64,000 bases of DNA from Bacteroidales bacterium (GTDB taxonomy: Bacteria > Bacteroidota > Bacteroidia > Bacteroidales > VadinHA17), in the NCBI GenBank assembly GCA_029210565.1, contig JARGFQ010000001.1:250656-314655 (forward strand), read 5' to 3'. Position 1 is the first letter of the stretch. Each line of letters starts with the position of its first letter. Positions 1 to 9,330 of this stretch are shown here, piece by piece. The translations under genes were made by a program, and so were the position numbers. Under the pieces are notes generated by a model. It worked only from the letters and a program-made list of their open reading frames with translations, was not told the DNA's origin and did not search any database.

Positions 1-432
1 GCCCATCACGCTGGCCAGCAGTTTCCTGTAACGCTCCTCGTGAACCTTCTCGGCTGCCGAGATGGCCTTGAAGCAGGTGGCTATCTCCTTGAAGCCCTCC
101 TCTGCTGCCACCCTGGCAAACTCGGGATAGAGTTCAGCCCACTCCTCATGCTCACCCTCGGCTGCCGCCTCCAGGTTCTCACTGGTGGTGCCTGTCCTGC
201 CGGCCGGGTAGGCGGCGGTGATCTCCAGCATGCCCCCCTCCAGGTAACTGAAGAAACGCTTGGCGTGCTGTTGCTCCTGGAGCGCAGTCTCCAGGAAGAT
301 GGCTGCTATCTGCTCATAGCCCTCTTCCTTTGCCACCTTGGCTGCAAATTCATAACGGTTCTTTGCCTGTGACTCCCCGGCAAACGCCTTGAGGAGATTT
401 TGCTCGGTGCGGGTTCCTTTAATACTTTCCAT
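1..432 (-). CDS. Rubrerythrin, C-terminus cut by window edge
   Basis: The first 144 codons of a rubrerythrin-type peroxide-reducing diiron protein read on the minus strand from an ATG at 430-432; the rest, including any rubredoxin-like C-terminal domain, lies beyond base 1. The N-terminus (MESIKGTRTEQNLLKAFAGE) and the helical segments AGESQAKNRYEF and EQQHAKRFF carry the Glu and Glu-x-x-His pattern that binds iron in this family. In anaerobes rubrerythrin detoxifies hydrogen peroxide in the cytoplasm with electrons from rubredoxin; a rubredoxin is encoded at 45590-45751. Family assignment is firm. Whether this is classical rubrerythrin or a domain-reduced form cannot be seen here. Confidence 0.9.
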   Translation of the reverse strand, partial: MESIKGTRTEQNLLKAFAGESQAKNRYEFAAKVAKEEGYEQIAAIFLETALQEQQHAKRFFSYLEGGMLEITAAYPAGRTGTTSENLEAAAEGEHEEWAELYPEFARVAAEEGFKEIATCFKAISAAEKVHEERYRKLLASVMG

Positions 433-468
433 ATTTCTTCTTTAAAGTTGTGTTTTAGGTTATCCGGC

Positions 469-672
469 CTAAAAATAGCATAATTCTTTAAACGGGAGAT
501 GGATCCTGAAGGTCATCTTTATCACAATGCTACGGATGGAACCTGATTGCTCAGACAGATACAGTCGCTCTTCTGCTTTTGCTTTGTGCTTTATCTCATA
601 GCTCAGACAGAGGCGGTTGTTCTTTTTAATTAACTCTGTGCGGAATCCGAATGGTTGGCCAGAAACAGTCAC
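469..672 (-). CDS. Possible small coupled protein after plsY (unknown)
   Basis: A 67-codon frame starts with GTG inside the sequence GTGA, whose TGA is the plsY stop codon. That four-base overlap is a typical sign of translational coupling. The product is basic and soluble, with Lys/Glu-rich stretches such as YEIKHKAKAEERL and a hydrophobic-aromatic tail (HLPFKELCYF); I recognise no family. It would be the last gene of the pckA-plsY transcript. The length is close to what chance can produce, there is no independent start signal and codon use is only mildly coding-like, so it is tentative. If it is not real, 433-668 is simply the spacer between plsY and rubrerythrin. Confidence 0.3.
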   Translation of the reverse strand: MTVSGQPFGFRTELIKKNNRLCLSYEIKHKAKAEERLYLSEQSGSIRSIVIKMTFRIHLPFKELCYF

Positions 673-1301
673 TTTTTTTTCTTTCTCAGGAACCTGTTCT
701 CTTCTCCCCTGATAAGCCTCCCGATATTCTTTTTATGGGTTACCACAATGGCGACGGCCACCACCACGGAGAATATTTTGAACAGCAGTGAAGGAGTGTC
801 AAAGGCGGTCATCAGCAGCACCGGGAACATTACTGCTGCCGTCATTGAGCCCAAGGAGACGTAACCGCTGATCAGCAATACAACCAGGAAGATACCTGCA
901 CATATGAGTGTCAGCCACGGATGGAGGGCAAGCAACACGCCAAAGGTGGTGGCAACACCCTTCCCTCCCCGGAAACCTGCAAAGAGCGGGAAGACATGAC
1001 CCAGTATGGCGGCCAAACCGCATGCTATCTGCAGGGCCATCATCTGTTCAGTGCCGCCGGGAGCGGCATTGAGGAATTCAGGCAGCATGGCGGCAAGCCA
1101 CCCCTTGAAAAGATCAAATATGAGGACAGGTATCCCCGTCTTCCAGCCCAGGACCCTTACCGTATTTGTGGCACCGGCATTGCCACTGCCGTGCTCCCTG
1201 ACATCGATACCGTGAAACAGTTTCCCGGCCCAGACAGCACTGGGGATTGAACCTGCTATGTATGCCAGCAGAACAGCCGGCAGTGCCAAGGTGACATTCA
1301 T
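669..1301 (-). CDS. plsY: Glycerol-3-phosphate acyltransferase PlsY
   Basis: Membrane acyltransferase that moves the acyl group of acyl-phosphate to glycerol-3-phosphate, making lysophosphatidic acid, the first step of phospholipid synthesis. The 210-residue length is normal. The three cytoplasmic PlsY motifs are visible: SIPSAVWAGKL (18-28) with GSGNAGATN (38-46), GGKGVAT (112-118), and the C-terminal HKKNIGRLIRGEENR (189-203), separated by hydrophobic membrane segments. A polylysine tail ends the protein. The ATG at 1299-1301 lies 10 bases after the pckA stop, so the two are probably co-transcribed. Identification is secure. Confidence 0.96.
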   Translation of the reverse strand: MNVTLALPAVLLAYIAGSIPSAVWAGKLFHGIDVREHGSGNAGATNTVRVLGWKTGIPVLIFDLFKGWLAAMLPEFLNAAPGGTEQMMALQIACGLAAILGHVFPLFAGFRGGKGVATTFGVLLALHPWLTLICAGIFLVVLLISGYVSLGSMTAAVMFPVLLMTAFDTPSLLFKIFSVVVAVAIVVTHKKNIGRLIRGEENRFLRKKKK

Positions 1302-1311
1302 ATGCCTCTAT

Positions 1312-2931
1312 TTATGGCTTCGGTCCTGAAGTAACCAGTTTTGCCGTTTCTTCGTTGGAGGTGAATTTACTGAAGTTTTTGATGAATTTTTCAGCCAGCG
1401 ACCTGGCAGCACCGTCCCAAGCCTCACTGTTGCCCCATGTCCGTCGCGGGTCGAGCAGCTCAGGTGAGACGCCCGCCACTGACAGGGGTATCTCAAGGTT
1501 GAAGACCGGAAGCGTGACGAACTGAGCAGTGTCGAGACTTTTGTTGAGTATGGCGTTGATGATGTTTCTTGTTGAGGGGAGGTCAATGCGTTTACCTGTC
1601 CCGTAGGGTCCGCCCATCCATCCCGTGTTGACCAGCCAGGCGCTGGCGCCGTGTGCCTTCATCTTTCTTGTCAGCTCCCGGGCATAGATCAGCGGATCAA
1701 GCAGCAGGAAGGCCGACCCGAAGCAGGCGGAAAAAGAGGGGAGGGGCTCAATGATGCCGCGCTCTGTGCCGGCTACCTTGGCCGTATAGCCGCTGAGGAA
1801 ATAATACTGGGTCTGCTCTTCCGTCAGCCGTGCAACAGGCGGCAGAACACCAAAGGCATCGGCGGTGAGAAAAATGACGGTGGTCGCATGCCCGGCCTTT
1901 GAAACAGGCTTCACTATGTTGTCAATATGATATATGGGATAAGAGACTCTCGTGTTCTCAGTCTTGCCGGCACTGCTGAAGTCTATCAGCCCGTCTTCAC
2001 CGACAACCACGTTCTCGAGGAGCGCATCGCGCCGTATGGCACGGTAGATGTCAGGCTCATTCTCCTTGCTCAGGTTGATGGTCTTGGCATAACAGCCTCC
2101 TTCGAAGTTAAATATCCCGTCGTCGTCCCATCCGTGTTCATCGTCGCCTATCAGCGCCCTGTCAGGATCGGTGGAGAGAGTGGTCTTGCCTGTGCCCGAG
2201 AGGCCGAAGAAGATAGCCACGTCACCGTCCCTGCCTATATTGGCAGAGCAGTGCATGGCTGCCATATTCCTTAGCGGCAGGTAGTAATTCATTATCGAAA
2301 AAATGCCCTTCTTCATCTCTCCTCCATACCATGAGCCACCAACCAGTATCATGTTCTCGGTGAGGTTGAAGAAGACAAAGTTCTCAGAGTTGAGACCGTA
2401 ATCGCGGTACTCGGGGTTGACTGCCTTGGAAGCCATCAGCACCACAAAGTCAGGCTTGAAATCTTTCAGCTCCTCCTCAGTGGGACGAATGAACATATTC
2501 TTTACAAAATGCGCCTGCCATGCAACCTCCAGGATGAACCTCACGCAGAGCCTTGAATCATGATTGGCCCCGCTGTAGCAGTCAACAACATAGAGGCTCT
2601 TGCCCGACAGCTGCTTCATGGCAATATTGCGGCAGTGTTCCCATGCTTCCGGGGTAATGGCCTTGTTGTCAGAGACAGGGGCACTCTCCGACTTCCACCA
2701 GACAGTGTTCTCAGTCTTGCTGTCGAAGACAATGTACTTGTCCTTTGGCGACCTGCCCGTAAAAACCCCGGTGTCGACAGCCACGGCACCCAGGCTGGTA
2801 AGCACACCCCTCTCGGCCCCCTCCAGATCCGGTGAGAGCTCATCCTTATATAACTGGTCGTAGGAGGGATTGTAAACCAACTCTTTAACATCGGTGATGC
2901 CGTATTGCTTTAAGTTTTCAGCAGTAATCAT
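1312..2931 (-). CDS. pckA: Phosphoenolpyruvate carboxykinase (ATP)
   Basis: Interconverts oxaloacetate plus ATP with PEP, CO2 and ADP. In succinate- and propionate-forming Bacteroidota it commonly runs towards oxaloacetate and conserves ATP. From the ATG at 2929-2931 the protein has 539 residues, matching the roughly 540 of the bacterial ATP-dependent family; the reading frame continues upstream to 3066, but that extension has no family similarity and would swallow the promoter. Visible motifs: the substrate loop FTGRSPKDK (57-65), the P-loop GLSGTGKT (243-250) and the metal-binding GDDEHGW (262-268). plsY follows at 10 bases. ppdK and pyk, which act on the same metabolites, lie nearby. Confidence 0.97.
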   Translation of the reverse strand: MITAENLKQYGITDVKELVYNPSYDQLYKDELSPDLEGAERGVLTSLGAVAVDTGVFTGRSPKDKYIVFDSKTENTVWWKSESAPVSDNKAITPEAWEHCRNIAMKQLSGKSLYVVDCYSGANHDSRLCVRFILEVAWQAHFVKNMFIRPTEEELKDFKPDFVVLMASKAVNPEYRDYGLNSENFVFFNLTENMILVGGSWYGGEMKKGIFSIMNYYLPLRNMAAMHCSANIGRDGDVAIFFGLSGTGKTTLSTDPDRALIGDDEHGWDDDGIFNFEGGCYAKTINLSKENEPDIYRAIRRDALLENVVVGEDGLIDFSSAGKTENTRVSYPIYHIDNIVKPVSKAGHATTVIFLTADAFGVLPPVARLTEEQTQYYFLSGYTAKVAGTERGIIEPLPSFSACFGSAFLLLDPLIYARELTRKMKAHGASAWLVNTGWMGGPYGTGKRIDLPSTRNIINAILNKSLDTAQFVTLPVFNLEIPLSVAGVSPELLDPRRTWGNSEAWDGAARSLAEKFIKNFSKFTSNEETAKLVTSGPKP

Positions 2932-2955
2932 AGATCCGGAGTTTTTGATCTCTCC

Positions 2956-2963
2956 CAAAGTTA
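2956..2963 (-). promoter_or_regulatory. Candidate -7 box of pckA
   Basis: On the minus strand this reads TAACTTTG, an exact match to the Bacteroidota -7 consensus TAnnTTTG, about 25 bases upstream of the pckA start. I see no clear TTG at the -33 position. Its place just upstream of the chosen start also argues against the longer pckA frame. Confidence 0.45.
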
Positions 2964-3072
2964 TAAATATTAAGCATTCTGAGGCCATGATTTTCCTCAC
3001 GGCGCATGGCGATAAGAAAATATCATCTGAACAGAGTAATTCATTATCTTTAAAACGGCAATACAAACAGAT

Positions 3073-3984
3073 ATGAGAACATTTTTTCTTCTTTTGGTTT
3101 TGCTCCTCGCCGCAGAGGCATACCCTCAGAGTGTAAGGGTGAGGAGAGTAAAGAGGGTCAATCCCGAAAAGAGCGGATCATACCTTTTAGCAGGCGTTGT
3201 TCCCGGATCAGGCAATCTGCTGGTGGCAGGAGAGGGATATAACGGCCTCTCGCTGCTGGAAACTCGCCGGGGCAGGATAAAGGTGATAAGCAACGAACCC
3301 GGCGCCGGCTATGAGCCAGCGGTAACGGCTGACGGAAACAAGGTTTTCTACCGGAGTGACGACTTCACTGACAACAGGAAATATTCGTCGGTCTGGTCTT
3401 ATGACATCGCCACCGGCAGCAGGGACCTCCTGCTTGAAAGGGGAAGAGGGGTTAACCCGCCGGCAGTAACAGGCAACGCCGTGCTTCTCAAATCAGACAG
3501 TGAGATGAGGATAGAGCAGCGGGGCCCGGTACTGAAGCCGGGGTCCGCAAGAACCTTCGTGGTGATCGAGAAAATGATGCCGGTGCTCTACCGCGGCGAT
3601 GAGAGAAAAGAGCTCATGCCCAACGGCGACGGGTTTTACATCTGGGCATCACTCTCACCGGACGGGACAATGATCCTTTATAATTACCAGGGGCGGGGCA
3701 GCTTTATATGCAGCACCGACGGCAAAATAGTACATGATCTCGGGAGAATCAACGCTCCCAGATGGTTCAATAACACCATTGTGATCGGGATGGACGACAA
3801 GGATGACGGTCACCGTATAACCTCGTCCGACCTGGTTTACTATTCACTGGGGGAAAAGAAGAGAGTGACCCTGACCTCCACCCCTGAGCGGTCGGAGATG
3901 TTTCCCTTCGCCGTTGACAGTAGAAGAATTGCCTTCTGCACGGACAACGGAGAGATTTACATCATGAAAGTCAGGGTCAGATGA
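3073..3984 (+). CDS. Secreted beta-propeller (PD40/TolB-like) protein
   Basis: A 303-residue protein with an N-terminal signal peptide ([19 protein letters not shown]) followed by repeats resembling TolB/PD40 propeller blades, for example [34 protein letters not shown] and [19 protein letters not shown]. Such propellers usually bind proteins or glycans outside the cytoplasm; the specific partner is unknown. The stop codon overlaps the start of the downstream amidase in ATGA (3981-3984), so the two are translationally coupled and probably act together at the cell envelope. Fold assignment comes from the repeat pattern; function is not established. Confidence 0.75.
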   Translation: MRTFFLLLVLLLAAEAYPQSVRVRRVKRVNPEKSGSYLLAGVVPGSGNLLVAGEGYNGLSLLETRRGRIKVISNEPGAGYEPAVTADGNKVFYRSDDFTDNRKYSSVWSYDIATGSRDLLLERGRGVNPPAVTGNAVLLKSDSEMRIEQRGPVLKPGSARTFVVIEKMMPVLYRGDERKELMPNGDGFYIWASLSPDGTMILYNYQGRGSFICSTDGKIVHDLGRINAPRWFNNTIVIGMDDKDDGHRITSSDLVYYSLGEKKRVTLTSTPERSEMFPFAVDSRRIAFCTDNGEIYIMKVRVR

Positions 3985-6407
3985 GACGGGGAAATAGTGT
4001 GTTGCTGCTGGCAATAATGTTTTGTTTGCCGGCAACGCTGTACGGACAGAAATCCGATTTCGAAGGTATCAGGATCTTCATCAACCCGGGTCACGGCGGC
4101 CACGACGGTGACGACAGGCATATGATGGCCACTGACTTCTGGGAGTCGGAGGGGAACCTTGAAAAGGGACTGTTCCTGAGAGACCTTCTGGAAGCACGCA
4201 ATGCAACGGTCGGGATGTCGCGGATAACCAACTTCACCTCCGACGACCTCCAGCTCTCAGTGATTGCAAGGATGGCCAATGATTTCAATGCAGACATATT
4301 CCTCTCAATCCACAGCAACGGCTTTGACGGTACCCGCAACCAGCCCCTGATGCTGTTCCGCGGATACGATGACCAGCCTGTCTTTGCGGGGGCCAAAGAG
4401 TTTGCTGTGAAACTGTGGGGTAAGATCTTTGAGAAGAGCAACTGCTGGACTAACTCTTTTCAATGGGTGAAGGGCGACTGGACCTTCTATCCCGAATGGG
4501 GAGACAAGGTGGGACTGGGAGTGCTGCGTACACTGGCGATGCCCGGCGTCCTCTCAGAGGGGTCATTCCATGACTATGTGCCTGAGGGATGGAGGCTGCG
4601 CAACAACAGTCACCTGCACCACGAGGCGTGGGCCATGCTAAGGGCACTGGCTGAATATGAAAATGTCACTCCCGAACTTGCCGGGATCATTGCAGGAACA
4701 GTCAGGGACTCCCTGACATCGCCGGAATACTATTTCAAGCCAGGTACTCCTGATGAGGATATGCCAATGAACGGAGCTGTGGTTACTCTTTACCCGGGTG
4801 AGAAATCAGTGACGCTCGACAACCTGAACAACGGATTCTTCATGTTTGACTCGCTGCCACCGGGTGATTACGAGCTTATATGCAGCGGCATGGCAGACTT
4901 TTACAATGACACCCTCCAGGCTGTGGTTACCGCCGGGATGACCACCCTGGCAGACTTCCTTCCTGTCTTCGATACTGCAAGGGTGCCTGTGATAACAGAG
5001 CTACTGCCCTCAATATCTGACAGCCTGCTTTTCAATCAGTCGTTCACCTTAACATTCAACATCCCGATGGACAGGCAGGCCGTGGAGTCGGCATTTGTCG
5101 TTGAACCTGCTGCCACCCTGTTGTTCCAATGGGATGAAAAGGGAAAGGTGTTGACGGTGAGGCCTGAAACCGGATTTGCCAGCAAGACCAACTACCTGAT
5201 CAGGATCACCACGGAGGCCAGCTCACTGTGGGATGTGCCTCTACTGTCAGAATACCAGGTCAGTTTTGTAACTAAAGCACGCTCACAGCTCACAGCAGAG
5301 ATGATCTGGCCCTCTGCCAGCCTTACCGGTGTCACCATTTATCCGAGGATAACCATACATTTTGATGCTCCCCTGAACCATGCCTCGGCAAGTGAAGGTA
5401 TAAGATTGCTCAACAGTCAGTCAGAGTCTCTCCCAAAGGTGCGTGAGTTCTTTGCGGCGTCAGAGGGGAAGGGTGTATACAGCTTTGAGTCCGCTACGGC
5501 GCTACAGCTCAACAGCCAGCACAAAATCGTCATAGATGCATCGGTAAAGGATGTCATGGGCGTCACCCCCGGCACTGCATCGGAGACCAGTTTCACCACG
5601 CGATCCAACGCTTTCCAGACCGGATACGTGGTTGAGTCATTCAATGACATCTCAGCCTTCTGGGATCCGGAGGCCAGCGGCAGCACTGTTGGTACTGACA
5701 ATCCCTTGACTACATTCACCGCCTCCAGTGATATTTACCTGACCTCACCCTCATCGGCGAGGCTCGATTATGTCTTCACCGCCAGCAGCGGAGGTGTATG
5801 CAGGGTCTTTGACACCCGTAAGCCGGTAGTGGGAAGCAGCACCACCCTCAGGTTTGGAATGTGGGTCTACGGTGACCTTAGTTACAACTCACTGGAGTTC
5901 TGGTTCTACTCTCCGGGCACCGTTAATCAGATCGTGGATGCCGGCATTATTGACTGGGCAGGATGGGAGTTGGTTACCATCCCTTTCAGTGCTATCGGCG
6001 GCAGCGGCGAATGGCAGTATCACAGCCTGGTAGTCCGGCAGACATCCGCAGGAGCAAAGTCAGGTACCATGTTCTTTGACGATGGCATGGTGATCTCACC
6101 CAGCGCCATAGATGACAACCGGTATGATGATACTGAGATGATACTCTGGCCCAACCCTGTCAGCTCTGCCGGAACTGTTGCCTTCCTTCTCGGGTCACCC
6201 GCATATGCTGACCTCAATGTATGGTCATCCGACGGAAGGCTGGTGGCTCATCTCTTTGACGGTTTCTGCGAACCGGAGATGCACAGTGTAAACTGGAACC
6301 CTGCGGCGGCAGTAGCTCCTGGCATCTACAGTATCAGGCTGAGCCTGCACGGTGAGGGAGAAGCACTCTGGCATCATACTGTACGCAGATGGGTAGTGGT
6401 CAGGTAA
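3981..6407 (+). CDS. N-acetylmuramoyl-L-alanine amidase, type IX-secreted
   Basis: Predicted peptidoglycan amidase of the Amidase_3 type with a long extracellular architecture (808 residues). Order: signal peptide (1-22); amidase domain about 28-250 with zinc ligands H38 (INPGHGGHD), E57 and H111 (SIHSN) and catalytic E193 (SEGSFHDY); a carboxypeptidase-regulatory-like beta domain about 265-320 (FDSLPPGDYEL); two Big_5-like Ig domains about 330-530; a carbohydrate-binding-like beta module about 540-715; and a type IX secretion sorting domain from about 720 (LWPNPVSSAG, then APGIYSIRL). The protein should cross the outer membrane through T9SS, so it may act on foreign or shed peptidoglycan rather than in its own periplasm. 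It is coupled to the propeller gene upstream. Confidence 0.85.
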   Translation: MRRGNSVLLLAIMFCLPATLYGQKSDFEGIRIFINPGHGGHDGDDRHMMATDFWESEGNLEKGLFLRDLLEARNATVGMSRITNFTSDDLQLSVIARMANDFNADIFLSIHSNGFDGTRNQPLMLFRGYDDQPVFAGAKEFAVKLWGKIFEKSNCWTNSFQWVKGDWTFYPEWGDKVGLGVLRTLAMPGVLSEGSFHDYVPEGWRLRNNSHLHHEAWAMLRALAEYENVTPELAGIIAGTVRDSLTSPEYYFKPGTPDEDMPMNGAVVTLYPGEKSVTLDNLNNGFFMFDSLPPGDYELICSGMADFYNDTLQAVVTAGMTTLADFLPVFDTARVPVITELLPSISDSLLFNQSFTLTFNIPMDRQAVESAFVVEPAATLLFQWDEKGKVLTVRPETGFASKTNYLIRITTEASSLWDVPLLSEYQVSFVTKARSQLTAEMIWPSASLTGVTIYPRITIHFDAPLNHASASEGIRLLNSQSESLPKVREFFAASEGKGVYSFESATALQLNSQHKIVIDASVKDVMGVTPGTASETSFTTRSNAFQTGYVVESFNDISAFWDPEASGSTVGTDNPLTTFTASSDIYLTSPSSARLDYVFTASSGGVCRVFDTRKPVVGSSTTLRFGMWVYGDLSYNSLEFWFYSPGTVNQIVDAGIIDWAGWELVTIPFSAIGGSGEWQYHSLVVRQTSAGAKSGTMFFDDGMVISPSAIDDNRYDDTEMILWPNPVSSAGTVAFLLGSPAYADLNVWSSDGRLVAHLFDGFCEPEMHSVNWNPAAAVAPGIYSIRLSLHGEGEALWHHTVRRWVVVR

Positions 6408-6460
6408 AGTCCACAGTCTTCAGTCTTCAGCCGGCAGTTTAACATTCAGGACTGCCGACT
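6408..6460. repeat. Intergenic CAGTCTTCAG / CTGCCGACT repeat
   Basis: It starts immediately after the amidase stop codon. It contains AGTCCACAGTCTTCAG (6408-6423), identical over 16 bases to 49210-49225, followed by AGCCGGCAGT and, 12 bases later, ACTGCCGACT, which pair except for one position. The second copy in this window is also between convergent gene ends, so this looks like an interspersed intergenic repeat family. Confidence 0.6.
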
Positions 6461-6462
6461 AA

Positions 6463-6492
6463 AAAAGGAGGTCACTGACTGTGCCTCCTTTT
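6463..6492. terminator. Bidirectional hairpin terminator, amidase / ppdK
   Basis: A perfect 9-bp stem AAAAGGAGG (6463-6471) with CCTCCTTTT (6484-6492) and a 12-base loop lies between the convergent ends of the amidase gene and ppdK. A/T-rich flanks on both sides (six A's left, GTTTTAAT right) fit intrinsic termination in either direction. Confidence 0.7.
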
Positions 6493-6513
6493 GTTTTAAT
6501 ATATGGATCCGGA

Positions 6514-9243
6514 TTACTTCCTGGCTGCCCTGATGGCTGACTGCGCTGCAGAGAGCCTGGCTATAGGCACCCTGAAGGGTGAGCAACTCACATAGGTGAG
6601 TCCGTTCTTAAAGCAGAACTCCACCGATGCCGGGTCACCGCCCTGTTCACCGCAGATACCTATCTTCAGATCGGGACGGGTTGCCCTGCCCTTCTCGCAG
6701 GCCATGGTTATCAGCTGGCCTACGCCATCCTGGTCAATGGTCTGGAACGGGTCGGCGGCAAGCATCTTCTTGTCGAGATATTCATTCAGGAAACCGCCGA
6801 TATCGTCGCGGCTGAAACCGAAGGTCATCTGTGTGAGGTCATTGGTGCCGAATGAGAAGAACTCGGCTGTCTTTGCCATGCGGTCGGCAAGGAGAGTGGC
6901 ACGCGGTATCTCTATCATCGTGCCGTACTTGTAATCGATCTTGCTGAGGTTGAACTTCTCGCACACCTCCTTGTAGACCCTGTCGAAGATCTTCCTGGTG
7001 ACGTCCAGCTCTGATACATCGCAGGTGACAGGCACCATCAGTTCCGGTATCGGGTTCTTGCCCTCCTTTATCAGTTCGGCGGTAGCCTCGAACATAGCCC
7101 TTATCTGCATCTCGCTTACCTCGGGGTAGGTGATGCCGAGACGCACACCGCGGTGCCCCATCATCGGGTTCGACTCATGAAGAGCCTCACCCCGTTTTGC
7201 CACTGCTTCGGCGCTGATACCCAGTGCCTTTGCCACTTCAGCCTGCTTCTCGGCGCCCTGCGGAACGAATTCGTGCAGCGGCGGGTCAAGCAGACGGAAG
7301 GTGACAGGCAGGCCGTCCATGGCTTCAAGGGTGCCTTTCATATCCTTCTTCACATACGTGAAGAGCTCGTCAAGGGCCTGTCTGCGCTCTTTCTCGCCCT
7401 CGCTGAGGATCATCTTGCGGAGGATGAAGAGAGGCTGCTCGGCCCCTTTGCCATAGAACATGTGCTCGGTGCGGAACAGACCGATACCTTCGGCACCGAA
7501 CTCACGGGCTATCCTTGCATCATCGGGAGTGTCACAGTTGGTGCGGACACCCATGGTACGGTTCCTGTCTACCATCTTCATGAAGGTCTGGAACCGCGGG
7601 TTCTCCGTGGCATCCATGAGGGTGATTGCGCCTGTGTATACATTCCCCCTGGTTCCATTGAGGGTAATAACATCACCTTCCCTGAGTACAATTTCAGTTC
7701 CGGCAATCTTTGCCTTCTTCCCGGTTGAGTCAACGTGCATGCCGCCTGCTCCCACGATACAGCATTTGCCCCATCCGCGAGCCACGAGGGCAGCGTGTGA
7801 GGTCATGCCGCCGCGTGCAGTGAGGATGCCTTCTGCTGCGCGCATACCCTCAACATCTTCGGGGTTGGTCTCCTCGCGGACGAGTATAACCTTCTCGCCT
7901 TTTCTGTTCCATGCAACGGCATCCTCAGCGGTGAAGACGATCTTACCCACTGCCGCGCCGGGACCCGCGGGCAGACCCTTGACAAGAGGAGTGACCTTCT
8001 TTTCAGCCTCAGGGTCACAGATGGGGTGCAGGAGTTCATCCAGCTGAGAGGGGTCAACGCGCATGATGGCCGTCTGCTCGTCAATGAGTCCCTCCTGAAG
8101 CATATCCATGGCCATGTTCAGGGCAGCGGTACCGGTACGCTTGCCGGCGCGGCACTGAAGCATGAAGAGCTTACCCTCCTGGATGGTAAACTCGATGTCA
8201 AGCATGTCGTGGAACGACTTCTCAAGGATGTCCCTGATATCAGCAAGCTCTTTGTATGTGCCCGGCATTGATTCCTGCATGCTGTGCAGATGCTTGTTCT
8301 GCTCGTTCTTGGTGTCGTCATTCAGGGGATTCGGGGTGCGTATACCTGCCACCACGTCTTCGCCCTGTGCATTCACCAGCCACTCTCCGTAAAACAGGTT
8401 ATCGCCTGTGGCCGGGTTGCGGGTGAAGGCAACACCTGTTGCTGAAGAGTCACCCATGTTGCCGAAGACCATCGCCTGTACGTTTACGGCGGTGCCCCAC
8501 TCATCAGGAATTCCCTCGATGCGGCGATATGATACGGCCTTCTTGCCGTTCCAGCTCTTGAAGACCGCCTTGATGCTGCCTTCCAGCTGCTCGCGTGCGT
8601 CATCGGGGAAATCGTTGCCGAGCGACTCCCTGATCCTTTTCTTGAAGGCTTCGGCCAGCTCCTTAAGCTCGTCAGCAGTCATCTCGGTGTCTGACTGGTA
8701 TCCCTTCTTCTGCTTGAACTCGTCAAGCATCTCGTCAAGCTGCTTGCGGATGCCTTTGCCGTCAGCCGGCTCCATGCCCTCAGCCTTTTCCATGACCACA
8801 TCAGCATACATCATTATCAGTCGGCGGTATGAATCCCACACGAAACGGGGATTGCCTGTCTTCTTTATGAGGCCGGGTATCGTTGCAGAACAGAGACCTA
8901 TGTTAAGGACCGTATCCATCATGCCGGGCATCGAACTGCGGGCACCGGAACGGCAAGAAACCAGCAGTGCATTCTCACTGTCACCGTACTTCATGCCCAT
9001 GGCCTCCTCAGCCTTCTTCATCGCTGCCCATACCTCAGGCATGAGCTCCGCCGGAAGCTGATGGTTGTTCTCATAATACTCCGTACATACATCTGTTGTG
9101 ATTGTGAAACCGGCCGGAACCGGGAGGCCAAGGAGACACATCTCAGCCAGGTTGGCTCCTTTGCCGCCGAGCAGATTCTTCATTTCTGCCCTGCCCTCGG
9201 CACTCTTGTTGCCGAAGGAATAAACGCGCTTAACTTTTGACAT
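6514..9243 (-). CDS. ppdK: Pyruvate, phosphate dikinase
   Basis: Interconverts pyruvate, ATP and phosphate with PEP, AMP and pyrophosphate through a swinging phosphohistidine. The 909 residues cover the complete three-domain enzyme. N-terminal nucleotide-binding domain: GGKGANLAEM near residue 28. Central domain: catalytic H483 in GGMTSHAALVARG. C-terminal PEP/pyruvate domain: GTNDLTQMTFG and catalytic C864 in GICGEQGG. In anaerobes it often works in glycolysis, saving ATP by using pyrophosphate. pckA and pyk nearby handle the same PEP pool. It ends against a shared terminator and has its own -7 box upstream. Confidence 0.97.
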   Translation of the reverse strand: MSKVKRVYSFGNKSAEGRAEMKNLLGGKGANLAEMCLLGLPVPAGFTITTDVCTEYYENNHQLPAELMPEVWAAMKKAEEAMGMKYGDSENALLVSCRSGARSSMPGMMDTVLNIGLCSATIPGLIKKTGNPRFVWDSYRRLIMMYADVVMEKAEGMEPADGKGIRKQLDEMLDEFKQKKGYQSDTEMTADELKELAEAFKKRIRESLGNDFPDDAREQLEGSIKAVFKSWNGKKAVSYRRIEGIPDEWGTAVNVQAMVFGNMGDSSATGVAFTRNPATGDNLFYGEWLVNAQGEDVVAGIRTPNPLNDDTKNEQNKHLHSMQESMPGTYKELADIRDILEKSFHDMLDIEFTIQEGKLFMLQCRAGKRTGTAALNMAMDMLQEGLIDEQTAIMRVDPSQLDELLHPICDPEAEKKVTPLVKGLPAGPGAAVGKIVFTAEDAVAWNRKGEKVILVREETNPEDVEGMRAAEGILTARGGMTSHAALVARGWGKCCIVGAGGMHVDSTGKKAKIAGTEIVLREGDVITLNGTRGNVYTGAITLMDATENPRFQTFMKMVDRNRTMGVRTNCDTPDDARIAREFGAEGIGLFRTEHMFYGKGAEQPLFILRKMILSEGEKERRQALDELFTYVKKDMKGTLEAMDGLPVTFRLLDPPLHEFVPQGAEKQAEVAKALGISAEAVAKRGEALHESNPMMGHRGVRLGITYPEVSEMQIRAMFEATAELIKEGKNPIPELMVPVTCDVSELDVTRKIFDRVYKEVCEKFNLSKIDYKYGTMIEIPRATLLADRMAKTAEFFSFGTNDLTQMTFGFSRDDIGGFLNEYLDKKMLAADPFQTIDQDGVGQLITMACEKGRATRPDLKIGICGEQGGDPASVEFCFKNGLTYVSCSPFRVPIARLSAAQSAIRAARK

Positions 9244-9289
9244 ATTCTATCTGATTATTATAATTAATATGGTTCAAATTTCAGAACCG

Positions 9290-9297
9290 CAAAATTA
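9290..9297 (-). promoter_or_regulatory. Candidate -7 box of ppdK
   Basis: Reads TAATTTTG on the minus strand, an exact TAnnTTTG match 47 bases before the ppdK start. The -33 TTG is not evident. Confidence 0.45.
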
Positions 9298-9330
9298 TAA
9301 TAAAACTGGAGATTAAAAAAGAGGCAATGG

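Noticed and set aside
2932..3066. 46-codon upstream extension of pckA
   Set aside because: No family similarity, and it would overlap the -7 box; the ATG at 2931 gives the usual length.
7153..9061. Long plus-strand open frames opposite ppdK (for example 7153-7728, 7460-8047, 8408-9061)
   Set aside because: They mirror the codon bias of ppdK, carry no recognisable family and have no start signals; ppdK is complete on the other strand.
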